A stretch of DNA of 64,000 nt from Bermanella sp036960565 (GCA_036960565.1 JBALXQ010000031.1:1-64000); one strand, 5' to 3'; shown: positions 9,708 through 19,388, counted from the first letter of the stretch. Numbers and translations: made by a program. Notes: generated by a model from the letters alone, not told the origin.

Positions 9708-10548
9708 TACGAATTTGCACCTCTTGATTTATTACCAAGCTTTCATTACTGATACTATTTTCAAATTCAAACTCATAAGCCACAATGGCGTTACGCCTAA
9801 GGCTGGCTTCTAAAATACTAAACACCACCGAACCCGCTTGAAGGTCGGTGGCCACCAATAATCGATTGGGTATGGCCGTGGGCAATGCCGCAGCCAAATT
9901 AGCAACATCCCCTACAAATCCATAATTACGATAAAAGAATAAATTGCTGCCGTCCTGACAAAATGCCACAGGAGTGTCGGTGATAAACAAACGCTGCTGA
10001 GGAGAACCTTGTGAATATTGAAAAGTGGCACCGACATCAAATGTAAAAACACTGGCTCCGTTAGATGTACCGGTAATAGTGGCGGTATTATTACTAATAA
10101 TGCCTGGGGAAGTGGTGCCATCATATATTTCATTTATGTCTTCGGTTACCGGATAAATAGCCAGGTAACCTGCCTGGGCTAATGCAGCATCTACCGGTAC
10201 CGCATGCACCTCGGTTTGCGATACTGGATATCCCACTATAGGCGCTTGCACGTAACGACTTGCAGCTACCACAGGAACAAGCTCTAAACAATCTTGTGCA
10301 GCATTTACCCTAACGCTACCGGGTAAGGAATCCCTTACCATGCGACTAATCTTTTCATTCACAATACTGGCACTGGATGCCAACCCGGAACGCCTAACCG
10401 TATCCACATAACCCTGCGCACTAAAGCTAATAAATTTGGCGCTGCCAATTGATAATACCGACAACACCACAATAACAATTATAATTTCAATCAGAGTAAA
10501 ACCTAACTCTACCTTTAATTTACTATTATTTTTCTGTAATATTTTCAT
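9697..10548 (-). CDS. mshO: MSHA prepilin-like protein MshO
   Basis: A 283-residue type IV prepilin-like protein. The leader ends in ELGFTLIEIIIVIVVLSVLS (about 14-33), giving a prepilin peptidase site between Gly16 and Phe17, with Glu at mature position 5. The C-terminal body is a beta-rich pseudopilin domain with two cysteines (DCLEL and FCQDG) likely to form a disulphide. The ATG overlaps the mshD stop by one base. MshO is a minor pilin expected to prime pilus assembly with C, D and P. Confidence 0.88.
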   Translation of the reverse strand: MKILQKNNSKLKVELGFTLIEIIIVIVVLSVLSIGSAKFISFSAQGYVDTVRRSGLASSASIVNEKISRMVRDSLPGSVRVNAAQDCLELVPVVAASRYVQAPIVGYPVSQTEVHAVPVDAALAQAGYLAIYPVTEDINEIYDGTTSPGIISNNTATITGTSNGASVFTFDVGATFQYSQGSPQQRLFITDTPVAFCQDGSNLFFYRNYGFVGDVANLAAALPTAIPNRLLVATDLQAGSVVFSILEASLRRNAIVAYEFEFENSISNESLVINQEVQIRNVP

Positions 10549-11132
10549 TAAAAGTTACCCTTATAAATAGCCACAATACGGGTCTCGCCACTGGGCACGG
10601 TTAGGGTAATGGTGATACGTTTTGCCATGTCATCACTGTCTAGGCCTAAATCGGTTCCGGCACAGGCAACACTTATATCAACCTGGTAATTGGCGTAACG
10701 GCTCATATCAATAGTGCTATCAATCAATACAGGTGGTGTATCACTGACACCATCATAATCATCTACATCATCGTAAAACTCACGACTTTGTCCTTCCTCC
10801 GATAAAGCACAAGGGCTTTGTGCCGCCAACACTTCTCCTCCACCGGTTGGGGTTTGATCATCAAAACTCATGGCCAGTATTTCGTCTAAATAAGCCTGAC
10901 TCAGCTCCAACGCCTTGCTTTCCAGCATGGGCTGAGCACTGCGACCAATGCCTATACTCAAAGATGAAATTAAGGCGGACAGGGCAATCCCCAATACCAC
11001 AATGGTAATAATCAATTCAATGAGAGTGACACCGGCCTGTTTATTATTATTTTTGAAAAGAAAAATATTTGAGAATTTATTGTTAATAAAAATGGTAATG
11101 CAGCTAAGGGCCCGAAGGATGACAGCTTTCAC
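10548..11132 (-). CDS. mshD: MSHA prepilin-like protein MshD
   Basis: A minor pilin with processing motif AGVTLIELIITIVVLGIALS, where Val replaces the usual Phe after the cleavage Gly. Cysteines in SPCALSE and VACAGTD may pair. The start is uncertain. The frame is open upstream to an ATG at 11231, but that would overlap mshC by 65 bp and add an atypical leader of more than 60 residues. A GTG at 11132, 35 bp beyond the mshC stop, is chosen as the best compromise; it still leaves an unusually long leader of about 32 residues. The stop overlaps the start of mshO. Confidence 0.75.
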   Translation of the reverse strand: MKAVILRALSCITIFINNKFSNIFLFKNNNKQAGVTLIELIITIVVLGIALSALISSLSIGIGRSAQPMLESKALELSQAYLDEILAMSFDDQTPTGGGEVLAAQSPCALSEEGQSREFYDDVDDYDGVSDTPPVLIDSTIDMSRYANYQVDISVACAGTDLGLDSDDMAKRITITLTVPSGETRIVAIYKGNF

Positions 11133-11166
11133 CCAGCAGAAAAATAATAAGTCTGTACTTTTTTTA

Positions 11167-11670
11167 CTAAGGCTCGCATGCACCCGCATAAGCATATCCA
11201 CTTGGGCCAATACACAGTTCCACAGAATCATCCCCTAGAAAGCACAGCCTTTGATTGGTATTTTGTTGAACACGAGCCGCGCTAACATGATTACCATAAC
11301 CATCAAGGTAAAATGTCATAGGGAAGGTAATCAGAGGTAAAGCATCACAGCTACTGACAAAATCAGAAGTACTGCCACTCATTGATACGCGGTTTCGATC
11401 TATATCAAAACTATTTAGTTCACTGCTATCAAAATTCACACTGACATTCCAGCTATCACTGGTTTGAGAAAGAGTCACATCCAGCAATTCACTACTACTT
11501 TGTTTTAATAAAGCCAAACGCTGGCTAAGGCGCAAGCTGCTAAGCAATTGATCCATCGCCACACGGGGAGCAAAACCATCGGTACCGCTGAGTAAACCAA
11601 CACCCAGCCCAGCTAGAATTGAGATTAATATTATGACGATGATTAATTCAATTAGGGTAAAGCCCTTCAT
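11167..11670 (-). CDS. mshC: MSHA prepilin-like protein MshC
   Basis: A 167-residue prepilin with a very short leader (MKG) and a perfect processing motif GFTLIELIIVIILISILAGL. The body is GspH-like, with paired cysteines (SSCDALP, RLCFLG, ELCIGP, GACEP). The start lies 5 bp downstream of the mshA stop. As in other MSHA loci it follows the major pilin directly and is expected to be a low-abundance pilus subunit. Confidence 0.87.
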   Translation of the reverse strand: MKGFTLIELIIVIILISILAGLGVGLLSGTDGFAPRVAMDQLLSSLRLSQRLALLKQSSSELLDVTLSQTSDSWNVSVNFDSSELNSFDIDRNRVSMSGSTSDFVSSCDALPLITFPMTFYLDGYGNHVSAARVQQNTNQRLCFLGDDSVELCIGPSGYAYAGACEP

Positions 11671-11675
11671 TTAAA

Positions 11676-12191
11676 TTAGTTGCAATCATCATCGGCGGTC
11701 AAAGCTGTAACATCAGTACCTTCATCTAGTGTAAGAACCGCTGTAATCGTGGGGGCCGAATTAGCAGCAGCCTCGGTATACATCACACAAGGGTCACCAG
11801 CCGTAGCAGACGTACTTGCAAATATAACACTGGCCGTACCTGTTAATAGCGTTACGGAAAAATCACCCGTGCCGATATCAGCGGCATCATCTATGGTCTC
11901 CGCATCTGGGTAGCCTTCCACAATATCCACAGTGGCATCTTCCAACGTCAGTGTAGTATCTGTGCTGCCCCTCGCTAAAAACTGAGCATGAACAATGGCT
12001 GCAGAAGACCGAATAGCTGCTCGTGACCCTGCGATGGTAGCATCTTCGGCACTGCCAGATAGATCCGCAAATTTAGGCAAAGCAAATGCCGATAAAATCC
12101 CCAGAATAACAATTACCATGATCAGTTCGATCAGAGTAAAGCCTGCTTGCCGATGGCCATGATTGGCTTTTGGCATTCTAGGTAATGTCAT
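11676..12191 (-). CDS. mshA: MSHA major pilin MshA
   Basis: A 171-residue type IVa prepilin. The 17-residue basic leader ends in Gly17, followed by FTLIELIMVIVILGILSAFALPKF; cleavage before Phe18 and N-methylation are expected from the family. The mature part is acidic and Thr/Asp-rich, with two cysteines (DPCVMY, DDDCN at the C-terminus) forming the usual disulphide loop. A strong Shine-Dalgarno (AAAAAGGAGCGC on the minus strand, about 12203-12214) precedes the ATG, consistent with high expression. It is the second pilin gene of the cluster, after mshB. Confidence 0.88.
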   Translation of the reverse strand: MTLPRMPKANHGHRQAGFTLIELIMVIVILGILSAFALPKFADLSGSAEDATIAGSRAAIRSSAAIVHAQFLARGSTDTTLTLEDATVDIVEGYPDAETIDDAADIGTGDFSVTLLTGTASVIFASTSATAGDPCVMYTEAAANSAPTITAVLTLDEGTDVTALTADDDCN

Positions 12192-12254
12192 AATACTGCG
12201 CTCCTTTTTGCATCATCTATGCAAACTTAATTCATGACTCATATTTAGTTTAGA

Positions 12255-12782
12255 TCACAATATTGTAATCACAGAACCATTTTCCAAGTTATATTCGATT
12301 CGGCTATTTTGATCGCTTTCCATATAATGGTATTTGCAAATTGTGCCTGTGGGCAACGCTACCCAGTAATCACTTTCACCATTATTTGTAACTGAAACAC
12401 TCGGAGCATTAAGCATTAATAAGGATTGCCATAAACGCACGCAGCGGTGGGTGTCTCCTGATATATTCGCATTATGCTTGGCACTCCCTCCCGCTATAGC
12501 ATCACTAGGCCAACCCAACTTGGTGGTAGCAATATTACCTTCGCCGTAACCCTCCACGGCATCTACCTCACCCTGGGCACCTTTGATCACCCACTGGCTG
12601 CGCAACAAGATAACTGCTGACGCCAGCGCGCCACCTGTAGCAGTCACACTACCCTCATGAGCACCATCATAATTTTTCATCATTCTTGGCAAGGCCGCAG
12701 CCGCTAAAATCCCCAATAGAGCGACCACCACCACTAATTCAATCAGGGTAAAACCCGGCGTTCCTTGTCTGTGAATTTTCAC
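12255..12782 (-). CDS. mshB: MSHA pilin-like protein MshB
   Basis: A 175-residue prepilin with leader MKIHRQGTPG and processing motif GFTLIELVVVVALLGILAAA. The body has the pattern of MshA/MshB (SQWVIKGAQGEVDAVEGYGEG, and a Cys pair at HRCVRLW and TICKYHY). It is first of the pilin genes, 183 bp downstream of mshG, so this gap may hold a separate promoter for the pilin half of the locus. No clear -35/-10 pair was fixed. Confidence 0.85.
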   Translation of the reverse strand: MKIHRQGTPGFTLIELVVVVALLGILAAAALPRMMKNYDGAHEGSVTATGGALASAVILLRSQWVIKGAQGEVDAVEGYGEGNIATTKLGWPSDAIAGGSAKHNANISGDTHRCVRLWQSLLMLNAPSVSVTNNGESDYWVALPTGTICKYHYMESDQNSRIEYNLENGSVITIL

Positions 12783-12965
12783 TCTAAGTAACTTTTACCC
12801 TATGTAAACACGCTTTATTTGAAATATAGGCTAGCGATTCAAAACCGTATGCTATCCATAAAAATTCTGAAGCTCTAAAGGACATCTTCTATAAAAGTGT
12901 AGTTACAAATAGCCAAACTTCACTTATCAAAAAGCGAAAGTTCTTCAAAATTCAGATAAGTAAAA

Positions 12966-14186
12966 TCACTGGGCCGCTGCTCCCAAATCCCAAAGAGGTA
13001 AAAAAATCCCCAAGGCCAACACCAAGACCATCACCCCCATGAACACCAACAAAATAGGCTCAATAGCTGCACTTAAATTTTGCACATCGTATTCAGTTTC
13101 TTCATCGTAAAAGTCACTAACATCTTGCAGTAATTTATCCACAGCACCACTTTCTTCACCCACTGAAATCATTTGCAATATCAAGGGAGTAAACATGCCT
13201 GAGGCATTAGCAGTACGCGCCAGGGATTCACCGCGTTCGATGCCATGACGCATCTCTTTCACATTGGCTTCAATGTAGTTGTTACCAATGGCTTCAGCAC
13301 TCACATCCAGCGCTTGTAAAATGGGTACGCCGGCACTAAAAAGCATGGCGAAAGTACGAGTGAAACGGGATAAAGCGATGCGATTTAACAACCCCCCTAC
13401 CAAGGGTAATTTAAGTTTAATTCTGTCCCATTGGTAAGCGCCATCTGGGGTATGGGTATACTTAATAAAAAACGTTATGGCAGCAGAAAGAACAAATAAA
13501 ATTATCCACCAATAATTTAAAAAGAAATTTGAGGAACTTAATAATATTTGCGTGGCCACGGGTAAATCGGCACCAAATTTATCAAACACCCTTGAAAAAC
13601 TGGGTATGACAAAAATATTCACCACCATAATGGCAATAAATATGGCACTGATTACTAGAGTAGGATACCTAAGCGCAGCGACTACCTGCTTGCGGGTATT
13701 GCGCTCCATTTCCAAATGCCCGACGAGCTGCTTAAATGCATCGTCCAAATTACCCGTGCTTTCTCCCACATGAATCATGCTAATAAACAATGGACTAAAG
13801 TGCTCTTCGTGGTTATTTAAAGCCTGACTCAAGGTATTACCACGACCCAGAACAGCGGCTACATCTTTTAATATCGCGGTCATGGTGGGGTTTTTGGAGG
13901 TCTCTGCCAAACCAAAAATAGCACGCAGAATTGGAATGCCACTTCTGGCTAAGGCGTGCATTTGCCGACAAAATAAAATCATGTCTTGCAGGCTAACCTT
14001 TTGCTCGGGAACAAGTCGCGCTAGGTCAAAATGGAAACCTGTCTTTTCGTTAATTTCCTCAATTAAAACCGGTGTCATCCTGTCTTCCATCAAGCGAGTG
14101 GCTACTGCATCTCGCGATGCCGCTTCTTGTTGGCCCTCGTGCAAAACACTTTTTTTATCGCGAGCCTTATAACGATATAAAGCCAT
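12966..14186 (-). CDS. mshG: MSHA inner-membrane platform protein MshG (GspF/PilC family)
   Basis: A 406-residue polytopic protein that forms the cytoplasmic-membrane platform on which the assembly ATPase acts. It has two GspF domains (about 75-195 and 280-400) and hydrophobic segments around VISAIFIAIMVVNIFVIPSF, NYWWIILFVLSAAITFF and a last one near the C-terminus. The repeated signature SMIHVGESTGNLD / QMISVGEESGAVD is typical. The ATG at 14186 (MALYRYKA) lies 1 bp beyond the mshE stop and is chosen over an upstream ATG inside mshE. No mshF homologue is found between this gene and mshB. Confidence 0.93.
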   Translation of the reverse strand: MALYRYKARDKKSVLHEGQQEAASRDAVATRLMEDRMTPVLIEEINEKTGFHFDLARLVPEQKVSLQDMILFCRQMHALARSGIPILRAIFGLAETSKNPTMTAILKDVAAVLGRGNTLSQALNNHEEHFSPLFISMIHVGESTGNLDDAFKQLVGHLEMERNTRKQVVAALRYPTLVISAIFIAIMVVNIFVIPSFSRVFDKFGADLPVATQILLSSSNFFLNYWWIILFVLSAAITFFIKYTHTPDGAYQWDRIKLKLPLVGGLLNRIALSRFTRTFAMLFSAGVPILQALDVSAEAIGNNYIEANVKEMRHGIERGESLARTANASGMFTPLILQMISVGEESGAVDKLLQDVSDFYDEETEYDVQNLSAAIEPILLVFMGVMVLVLALGIFLPLWDLGAAAQ

Positions 14187-14187
14187 G

Positions 14188-15930
14188 CTAATCTTGCTCG
14201 CTTGGATAAATGTTATTAGTAACGCTAGTCTCATCAAGGCTCGCGGTAATTTTAAAGACTTCGCTTAAGGTAGTTCTGCCGGCCACTGCGTATTCCAAAG
14301 CACAGGCTGCCAAGGGTAGATAAAGTTCACTGCTTTTAGCCAAGGTAGTAAACTCGCTGATATTTTTTTGTCTTAAGGCATCCAGCATACCGTCGTCTAG
14401 CTCGAGCAATTCGTATACGCCAGTTCTTCCCACATACCCTGTATTAGAACAATGATGGCAGCCACCCCCTTGATAAAAAGCATGGCTATCAGGATCGGCC
14501 CCCATCCCCAATAACCAAGTTCGCTCTTGAGCCGATATATCGTATTGGCTTTTGCAGTTTTCACATATTTTACGAATTAAACGCTGGCCAATCACCGCCC
14601 GTAAACTCGAAGCTACCAAATAAGAATCGGCCCCCATATCCATTAAACGCACCGCACTGGAAATAGCATCGTTGGTATGCAAGGTAGATAAGACCATATG
14701 CCCGGTCATGGCTGCCCGTAATGCAATTTCAGCGGTCTCACTGTCACGCATTTCACCAATTAGCATAATGTCTGGGTCTTGGCGTAAAGCCGTTCGCAAT
14801 ATACGCGCAAAACTTAAGCCTATTTTCGGATTAACCTGCACCTGGTTAATTCTGGGTAATCGATACTCCACCGGGTCCTCGGCGGTTATGATTTTTTTAT
14901 TTTCTGCATTTAAAGTACTAAGCGCTGCATAGAGCGTGGTACTTTTACCGCTGCCGGTGGGGCCCGTTACCAGCACTAGACCATGGGGGCGAGTAATTAA
15001 GTTGGAAAAATGCTGCACTATATTGGGCGTCATACCGAGTGATTGAATATTTAAAATCCCTTGGCTTTGATCCAATAAACGCATTACCACTGCTTCACCA
15101 TATTGGGTTGGCAGGGTAGATAAACGCACATCAACACTTCGATTTAAAATACGAATATTAAAACGCCCATCCTGGGGTAAGCGCTTTTCAGAAATATCCA
15201 AACCTGACATGATTTTTAAACGGCTCACCAGCGCACTCACCACGCGCTTTTCCTTCATAACCTGTTCTTGTAATTCACCATCAACACGCAAGCGAACTCT
15301 TAGCACGCTTTCATCTGGCTCAATATGAATATCGGAGGCCGCTACCTGTACCGCATCTTCAAATATATTTTGTAGCAGACGCACCACGGGCGCTTCGGTA
15401 GCATCAGATTCAGCTAATAATGACTCTAGATCTAGATCACTTTCTGAAAGCTCTTCATCTAATTCACCCGCAATAGAAGCAATTTGTTCAGTACGCCGAT
15501 AAATCCGGTCTATGGCATTTAAAACATCTTGCTCTTTAACAAAAGCCGCCACGATATTTTTTTGTAACGACCGCTGTACTTCGTCTACCGCTAAAATATC
15601 CAATGGGTCTACAAAGCCGACAAAATATTGACCTTCTTCTTCCATTAAAATAATCGCGCGATAACGACGGGCTAAACTTTCAGGAAGGCGGCGTGTGATT
15701 TCACTGTCAAATTGAAAACGGGAAATATCAATATAAGGCATGGAAAAGTGTGAGGACAACTCTAGTAACAATTTGTCTTCTGCCACAAAGCCAAGATCAA
15801 TTACGGTGCGGCCAAATTTTCGCCCTGAACGCTTTTGTTCTTCCAACACCACCATTAGCTGTTCCTGACTAATAATGCCTTTTTCAACCAGTAAATCCCC
15901 TACCCTAATTTTCTGTGTGCTTCTTATCAT
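14188..15930 (-). CDS. mshE: MSHA pilus assembly ATPase MshE
   Basis: A 580-residue GspE/PilB-type extension ATPase. The N-terminus (about 9-70) matches the MshEN c-di-GMP-binding pattern: first motif RVGDLLVEKGIISQEQL...Q, second motif starting KFGRTVIDLGFV. The core has Walker A GPTGSGKST (323-331), Asp-box EDPVEYR, Walker B IMLIGEMRD (388-396), and two Cys pairs, CENC (456-459) and CHHC (491-494), for zinc. It powers pilus extension at the inner membrane. c-di-GMP control is known for MshE of Vibrio; here it is inferred from the motif. Confidence 0.95.
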   Translation of the reverse strand: MIRSTQKIRVGDLLVEKGIISQEQLMVVLEEQKRSGRKFGRTVIDLGFVAEDKLLLELSSHFSMPYIDISRFQFDSEITRRLPESLARRYRAIILMEEEGQYFVGFVDPLDILAVDEVQRSLQKNIVAAFVKEQDVLNAIDRIYRRTEQIASIAGELDEELSESDLDLESLLAESDATEAPVVRLLQNIFEDAVQVAASDIHIEPDESVLRVRLRVDGELQEQVMKEKRVVSALVSRLKIMSGLDISEKRLPQDGRFNIRILNRSVDVRLSTLPTQYGEAVVMRLLDQSQGILNIQSLGMTPNIVQHFSNLITRPHGLVLVTGPTGSGKSTTLYAALSTLNAENKKIITAEDPVEYRLPRINQVQVNPKIGLSFARILRTALRQDPDIMLIGEMRDSETAEIALRAAMTGHMVLSTLHTNDAISSAVRLMDMGADSYLVASSLRAVIGQRLIRKICENCKSQYDISAQERTWLLGMGADPDSHAFYQGGGCHHCSNTGYVGRTGVYELLELDDGMLDALRQKNISEFTTLAKSSELYLPLAACALEYAVAGRTTLSEVFKITASLDETSVTNNIYPSEQD

Positions 15931-15940
15931 GGTTTGATAC

Positions 15941-16810
15941 CTACAACAAAACTTTCAATCTGGCCTGACTATAAACCAATAAAGCTCTAGGTAAATTGGG
16001 CATACTCAGTGCAAGTTCATATAGTTTTTTTGCACCCTTAACTTCACCTACAGCCTCAAGACTAATGGCCATTCCCGCTCTCCACCTGGCATCCCTAGGC
16101 TGCATTTTGATTAATTTTTTATATATGGATATAGCCGCTAAATGATCATGCGAGCGCTGTTGCGCCTGTGCTGCTATTGCCAAAAGATCAGGGCGAAATA
16201 AGTATCCTTGATAATTTTCTTTTATGTAGTTAAGAACTTCCCCTGGGTTTTCCTTCATCATCAGCCGAAGGTTTATTTCTTTACGAATCGTTTTAGGGGC
16301 TTGTGTCAACATCAACTTCGCTTTTTGTGTGTCACCCGAATTCATCGATTTTATTGCCGCATCCACAGCTTTACTTTGTTTTGATTGTGTTACCAGTTTG
16401 ATCTTTTTATTCTTAAGTTCTGTTTCTTTAGAGGGCTTAATTTTAATTGACCTAGCATTAGCGACAACGTTTTTTGACAAGCTTTCATTTCCAATTAATT
16501 CACTTTCATTTTCATTTTCTAAATAATTAAACCTATCAAAATTACTCGCACCTTGTGAGCTCGACGTATCTTCTTTATCAATTAAAAATAACTCTTCGGG
16601 TAATTCAAAAGTTTGGTTTTTACTTGAATACTGTTGAAAAATAATGAATGTCGTTAATGCAATACAAATGGTCCAAGCCATTGCGAGCAACAACCATAAT
16701 ATTAATCTTGCCTTTGGCGGCGGCATATTCACATTAGACGTGTGAAGAGCCATGCGCTCTTGAGCATGGCGTTGGTTTAAATCTTTTAGCACATCATTTA
16801 CAAGGCTCAT
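15941..16810 (-). CDS. mshN: MSHA biogenesis protein MshN (TPR)
   Basis: A 289-residue bitopic membrane protein: a short cytoplasmic N-terminus (MSLVNDVLKDLNQRHAQE), one membrane helix (about 35-60, LWLLLAMAWTICIALTTFII), a charged Lys/Glu/Ser linker, and a C-terminal TPR-like helical region (about 150-285, with HDHLAAISIYKKLIKMQPRDARWRAG split across helices). The N-terminal MSL(V/I)N.VLKDL motif is typical of MshN. It lies between mshM and mshE with gaps of about 10 bp. The role is structural; the partner in the machine is not evident from sequence. Confidence 0.85.
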   Translation of the reverse strand: MSLVNDVLKDLNQRHAQERMALHTSNVNMPPPKARLILWLLLAMAWTICIALTTFIIFQQYSSKNQTFELPEELFLIDKEDTSSSQGASNFDRFNYLENENESELIGNESLSKNVVANARSIKIKPSKETELKNKKIKLVTQSKQSKAVDAAIKSMNSGDTQKAKLMLTQAPKTIRKEINLRLMMKENPGEVLNYIKENYQGYLFRPDLLAIAAQAQQRSHDHLAAISIYKKLIKMQPRDARWRAGMAISLEAVGEVKGAKKLYELALSMPNLPRALLVYSQARLKVLL

Positions 16811-16821
16811 AACTTTTCCTA

Positions 16822-17697
16822 TTAACCTATTAGCCAGCTAAATCTTTTAGAGAGGCCTTCGGTATCATTAATAGCCGTTCTCACCATGGCTTTTCTAACT
16901 CTTTGCTGGCCCTTACTAAATGCAATTAACAAAGCCTTGGCACAGACGATATTAATCAGTCGCGGCGTTCCCTGAGTCGCTCGATAAAGCAATCGAATAG
17001 AGGACAAGTCAAATACCGGTTCCCCTATGTAACCTGCCACCACCATACGGTGATGAATATATTGACCGGTGCTGTTTTTATTTAGACGATTTAAAAAATG
17101 GCTAAATGTAATACGTTGTCGCAATTGTCGGAATTCATGATGAGATAAAACCTCATCCAATTCAGGCTGACCAAATAAAACAATTTGCATCAATTTATGA
17201 GTTTCAGTTTCAAGGTTGCTCAGTAGGCGTAGCTCTTCCAAACTGTCTTTGGGAAAGGCTTGTGCTTCATCGATTATAAGCACTACTTTCTTGCCTTCCT
17301 GCGCCAGCTTCATAAGGCGATTATTAATGGCTTCTAGCAAGTTTTGACTTTTTATCTGCGCAGTATTTTTTACACCTAGCTCTTGAGCCAGTACTCTTTT
17401 TAATTCAACCGCATTTAGTTTAGGATTTGGAATATAGGCACTGTAAAATTCATTTTCATCAAGGCTATTAAGCAGCCTTCGGCACAACAAGGTTTTACCC
17501 GTGCCTACCTCTCCTGTAACTTTGATAAAACCATCCCCGGAGGCGATGGCAAACATCAACATATTGAAACATTCATTATGACCCTCAATACCCACGTAAT
17601 ATTGAGTATTAGGCACCAGTGAAAAGGGCATGTCTTGAATGCCAAAGAATGCACGAAATTCATCAAGAATAGTGCTCATGCCAACTGTGCTTTCCAT
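16822..17697 (-). CDS. mshM: MSHA biogenesis AAA ATPase MshM (ExeA-like)
   Basis: A 291-residue ATPase of the ExeA/GspA class, starting with the typical FFGIQDMPFSLVPNTQYYVG segment. Walker A is GEVGTGKT (62-69) and Walker B VVLIIDEAQ (Asp143, Glu144). A C-terminal lid follows (RATQGTPRLINIVCAKAL). No transmembrane helix is evident, unlike GspA. In related systems such proteins help place the secretin in the cell wall. The ATG at 17697 has GGTAGGGAG upstream; Met7 (17679) is an alternative start. Confidence 0.9.
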   Translation of the reverse strand: MESTVGMSTILDEFRAFFGIQDMPFSLVPNTQYYVGIEGHNECFNMLMFAIASGDGFIKVTGEVGTGKTLLCRRLLNSLDENEFYSAYIPNPKLNAVELKRVLAQELGVKNTAQIKSQNLLEAINNRLMKLAQEGKKVVLIIDEAQAFPKDSLEELRLLSNLETETHKLMQIVLFGQPELDEVLSHHEFRQLRQRITFSHFLNRLNKNSTGQYIHHRMVVAGYIGEPVFDLSSIRLLYRATQGTPRLINIVCAKALLIAFSKGQQRVRKAMVRTAINDTEGLSKRFSWLIG

Positions 17698-17757
17698 TTC
17701 CCGCTACTCCCTACCTTTAACCACTGGAAAAGGTCAAATATGAAATTTAAAATGGGT

Positions 17758-19365
17758 TTAGTGCTTTTCCTCAACAGAGTCTTGCTGCTTCCAATGAGGA
17801 AAATTATCTTTAATGTTTTTTATCTCTCCTTCCCAAGAGTCGTCATCCACTATTATTGGCTGAAGCAATATAACCAATTCACTTTTTGTAGAGCTGCGTT
17901 GTGTTTGTTTAAACAAGAGACCGATGATTGGGATACGTGATAGCCAGGGCACACTGGCATCGATATTAGATTTTTTATCCTGCAATAAGCCGCCTATAAC
18001 CACCACTTGGCCTGATTTAGCACGAATAATACTGTCGGTTTCACGAATAGAACTAAATGCCAAAGGGAGGTCGAAGGTGGAGCCGCTCACCTCAATTACC
18101 TTACTGCGCTCAACCACTTCGGTAACACTAGGGTGAACATGCAGTATCACGCCATTGTCTTCGCCAATTTGGGGGGTGACATCCAACGCAATCCCAGAGA
18201 AAAAAGGCGTAAGGGTCACTTCAGGGGAGGTATTAGTCGTGGTAGTACTGGTGGTGGTATTGGTACTAACTTCGGTCACAAAAAACTCATCAGTACCCAC
18301 TTTTATTACCGCTTTTTGATTATTTAAGGTAGATATTCTTGGGCTGGATAATACCTGTACCTCGCCTTGGCGTTGTAATAACTGAATCACACCGGTGAAA
18401 TCACCTGTATTAATATTCAATGAAAAAACACCTTCCAGGTCATCGCTGTTACGAACTGTAGAGGATGTTAATTGTCCCGACACATCATTACTGGAAGCAG
18501 CAAACGTGCCTCCCACACCCAGCCCAAAAGTATCCCATTGAATGCCTGATTGAAAACCCTCGCTTAACGTTACCTCCAGTATCTTGGCTTCAATAATGAC
18601 CTGCTTTTGCAAACTTAATTCGGCTTTATCTAAAAAGTCTTTCACTGCAGCCAGTTCTGCTGGCAAAGCACGCACCATCACTAAGCCAGCATGAGCATCT
18701 ACAATCACACTCCTATCTGATTTATTACCCACAATTATTTGAATGGAACCTTGTAATTTCTTCCAAAAATCCGTGCTGGCTTGAGTCTCTATTTTACTCG
18801 CGGTATTGGTGCCACCACTTGAGCTGGAATTTGAATCACTTGAATCATTATTTGAAGACGAGGAAGAGGAATCGCTACTGGTAATGTGCCCGCTCGCGAC
18901 CGACATTCCAGATGTCCCCTGGCGGGATACATTTAAATAGTTCAGACGAAACACTTTATGTTGCAAAGTATTTGGCAGAATTCGATAACCATAATCGGTC
19001 AGTATGTATTGATAACCATAAAGATCTTGTACTGCTTGCAGTGTTTCTTTAAGGGTTACATTTTTTAAACGTAAACTAATGCGCCCTTTTACATCAGGGT
19101 GCACCAGCATGTTAATGCCCATGCCATCAACAAGGCCCATAAAAAATGCCTTGGGTGTATTGTTTTTGGCTACCACATCAAAACGTATGGGCGCTAATAC
19201 TTGGCCATTTATGGCTGGTGTTAAGGCATCGTAGGCGTTTTCAGGAACTTCAATGTCAGCTTCCTGCACCTTAATCCCTGCTAATGCTTCGTTAACGACC
19301 TTGTACTCTTGCTGTGTACTGCACGAACCCAATAACAACAAGGCAACCATCAAAATCAACTTCAT
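17758..19365 (-). CDS. mshL: MSHA secretin MshL
   Basis: A 535-residue outer-membrane secretin with a lipoprotein signal peptide (lipobox LLGSC, Cys15). The N-terminal part has a secretin/TonB short N-domain (about 75-125, MLVHPDVKGRISLRLKNVTL); the C-terminal part is the secretin beta-barrel (about 250-515, VPWLSRIPIIGLLFK near the end). Residues about 160-190 form a Ser/Asp/Asn-rich linker (positions about 18800-18890), and a Thr/Ser run near TTTSTTTTNT is a second low-complexity segment inside the secretin domain. It forms the channel through which the pilus leaves the cell. Confidence 0.92.
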   Translation of the reverse strand: MKLILMVALLLLGSCSTQQEYKVVNEALAGIKVQEADIEVPENAYDALTPAINGQVLAPIRFDVVAKNNTPKAFFMGLVDGMGINMLVHPDVKGRISLRLKNVTLKETLQAVQDLYGYQYILTDYGYRILPNTLQHKVFRLNYLNVSRQGTSGMSVASGHITSSDSSSSSSNNDSSDSNSSSSGGTNTASKIETQASTDFWKKLQGSIQIIVGNKSDRSVIVDAHAGLVMVRALPAELAAVKDFLDKAELSLQKQVIIEAKILEVTLSEGFQSGIQWDTFGLGVGGTFAASSNDVSGQLTSSTVRNSDDLEGVFSLNINTGDFTGVIQLLQRQGEVQVLSSPRISTLNNQKAVIKVGTDEFFVTEVSTNTTTSTTTTNTSPEVTLTPFFSGIALDVTPQIGEDNGVILHVHPSVTEVVERSKVIEVSGSTFDLPLAFSSIRETDSIIRAKSGQVVVIGGLLQDKKSNIDASVPWLSRIPIIGLLFKQTQRSSTKSELVILLQPIIVDDDSWEGEIKNIKDNFPHWKQQDSVEEKH

Positions 19366-19388
19366 GATATGACCTTATTTTAGGCGCC

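Noticed and set aside
13134..13143. A third TTATCCACA sequence inside mshG
   Set aside because: It lies in coding sequence and a single 9-mer is expected by chance at this window size; only the pair near 53.2-53.4 kb is supported by a duplicated context.
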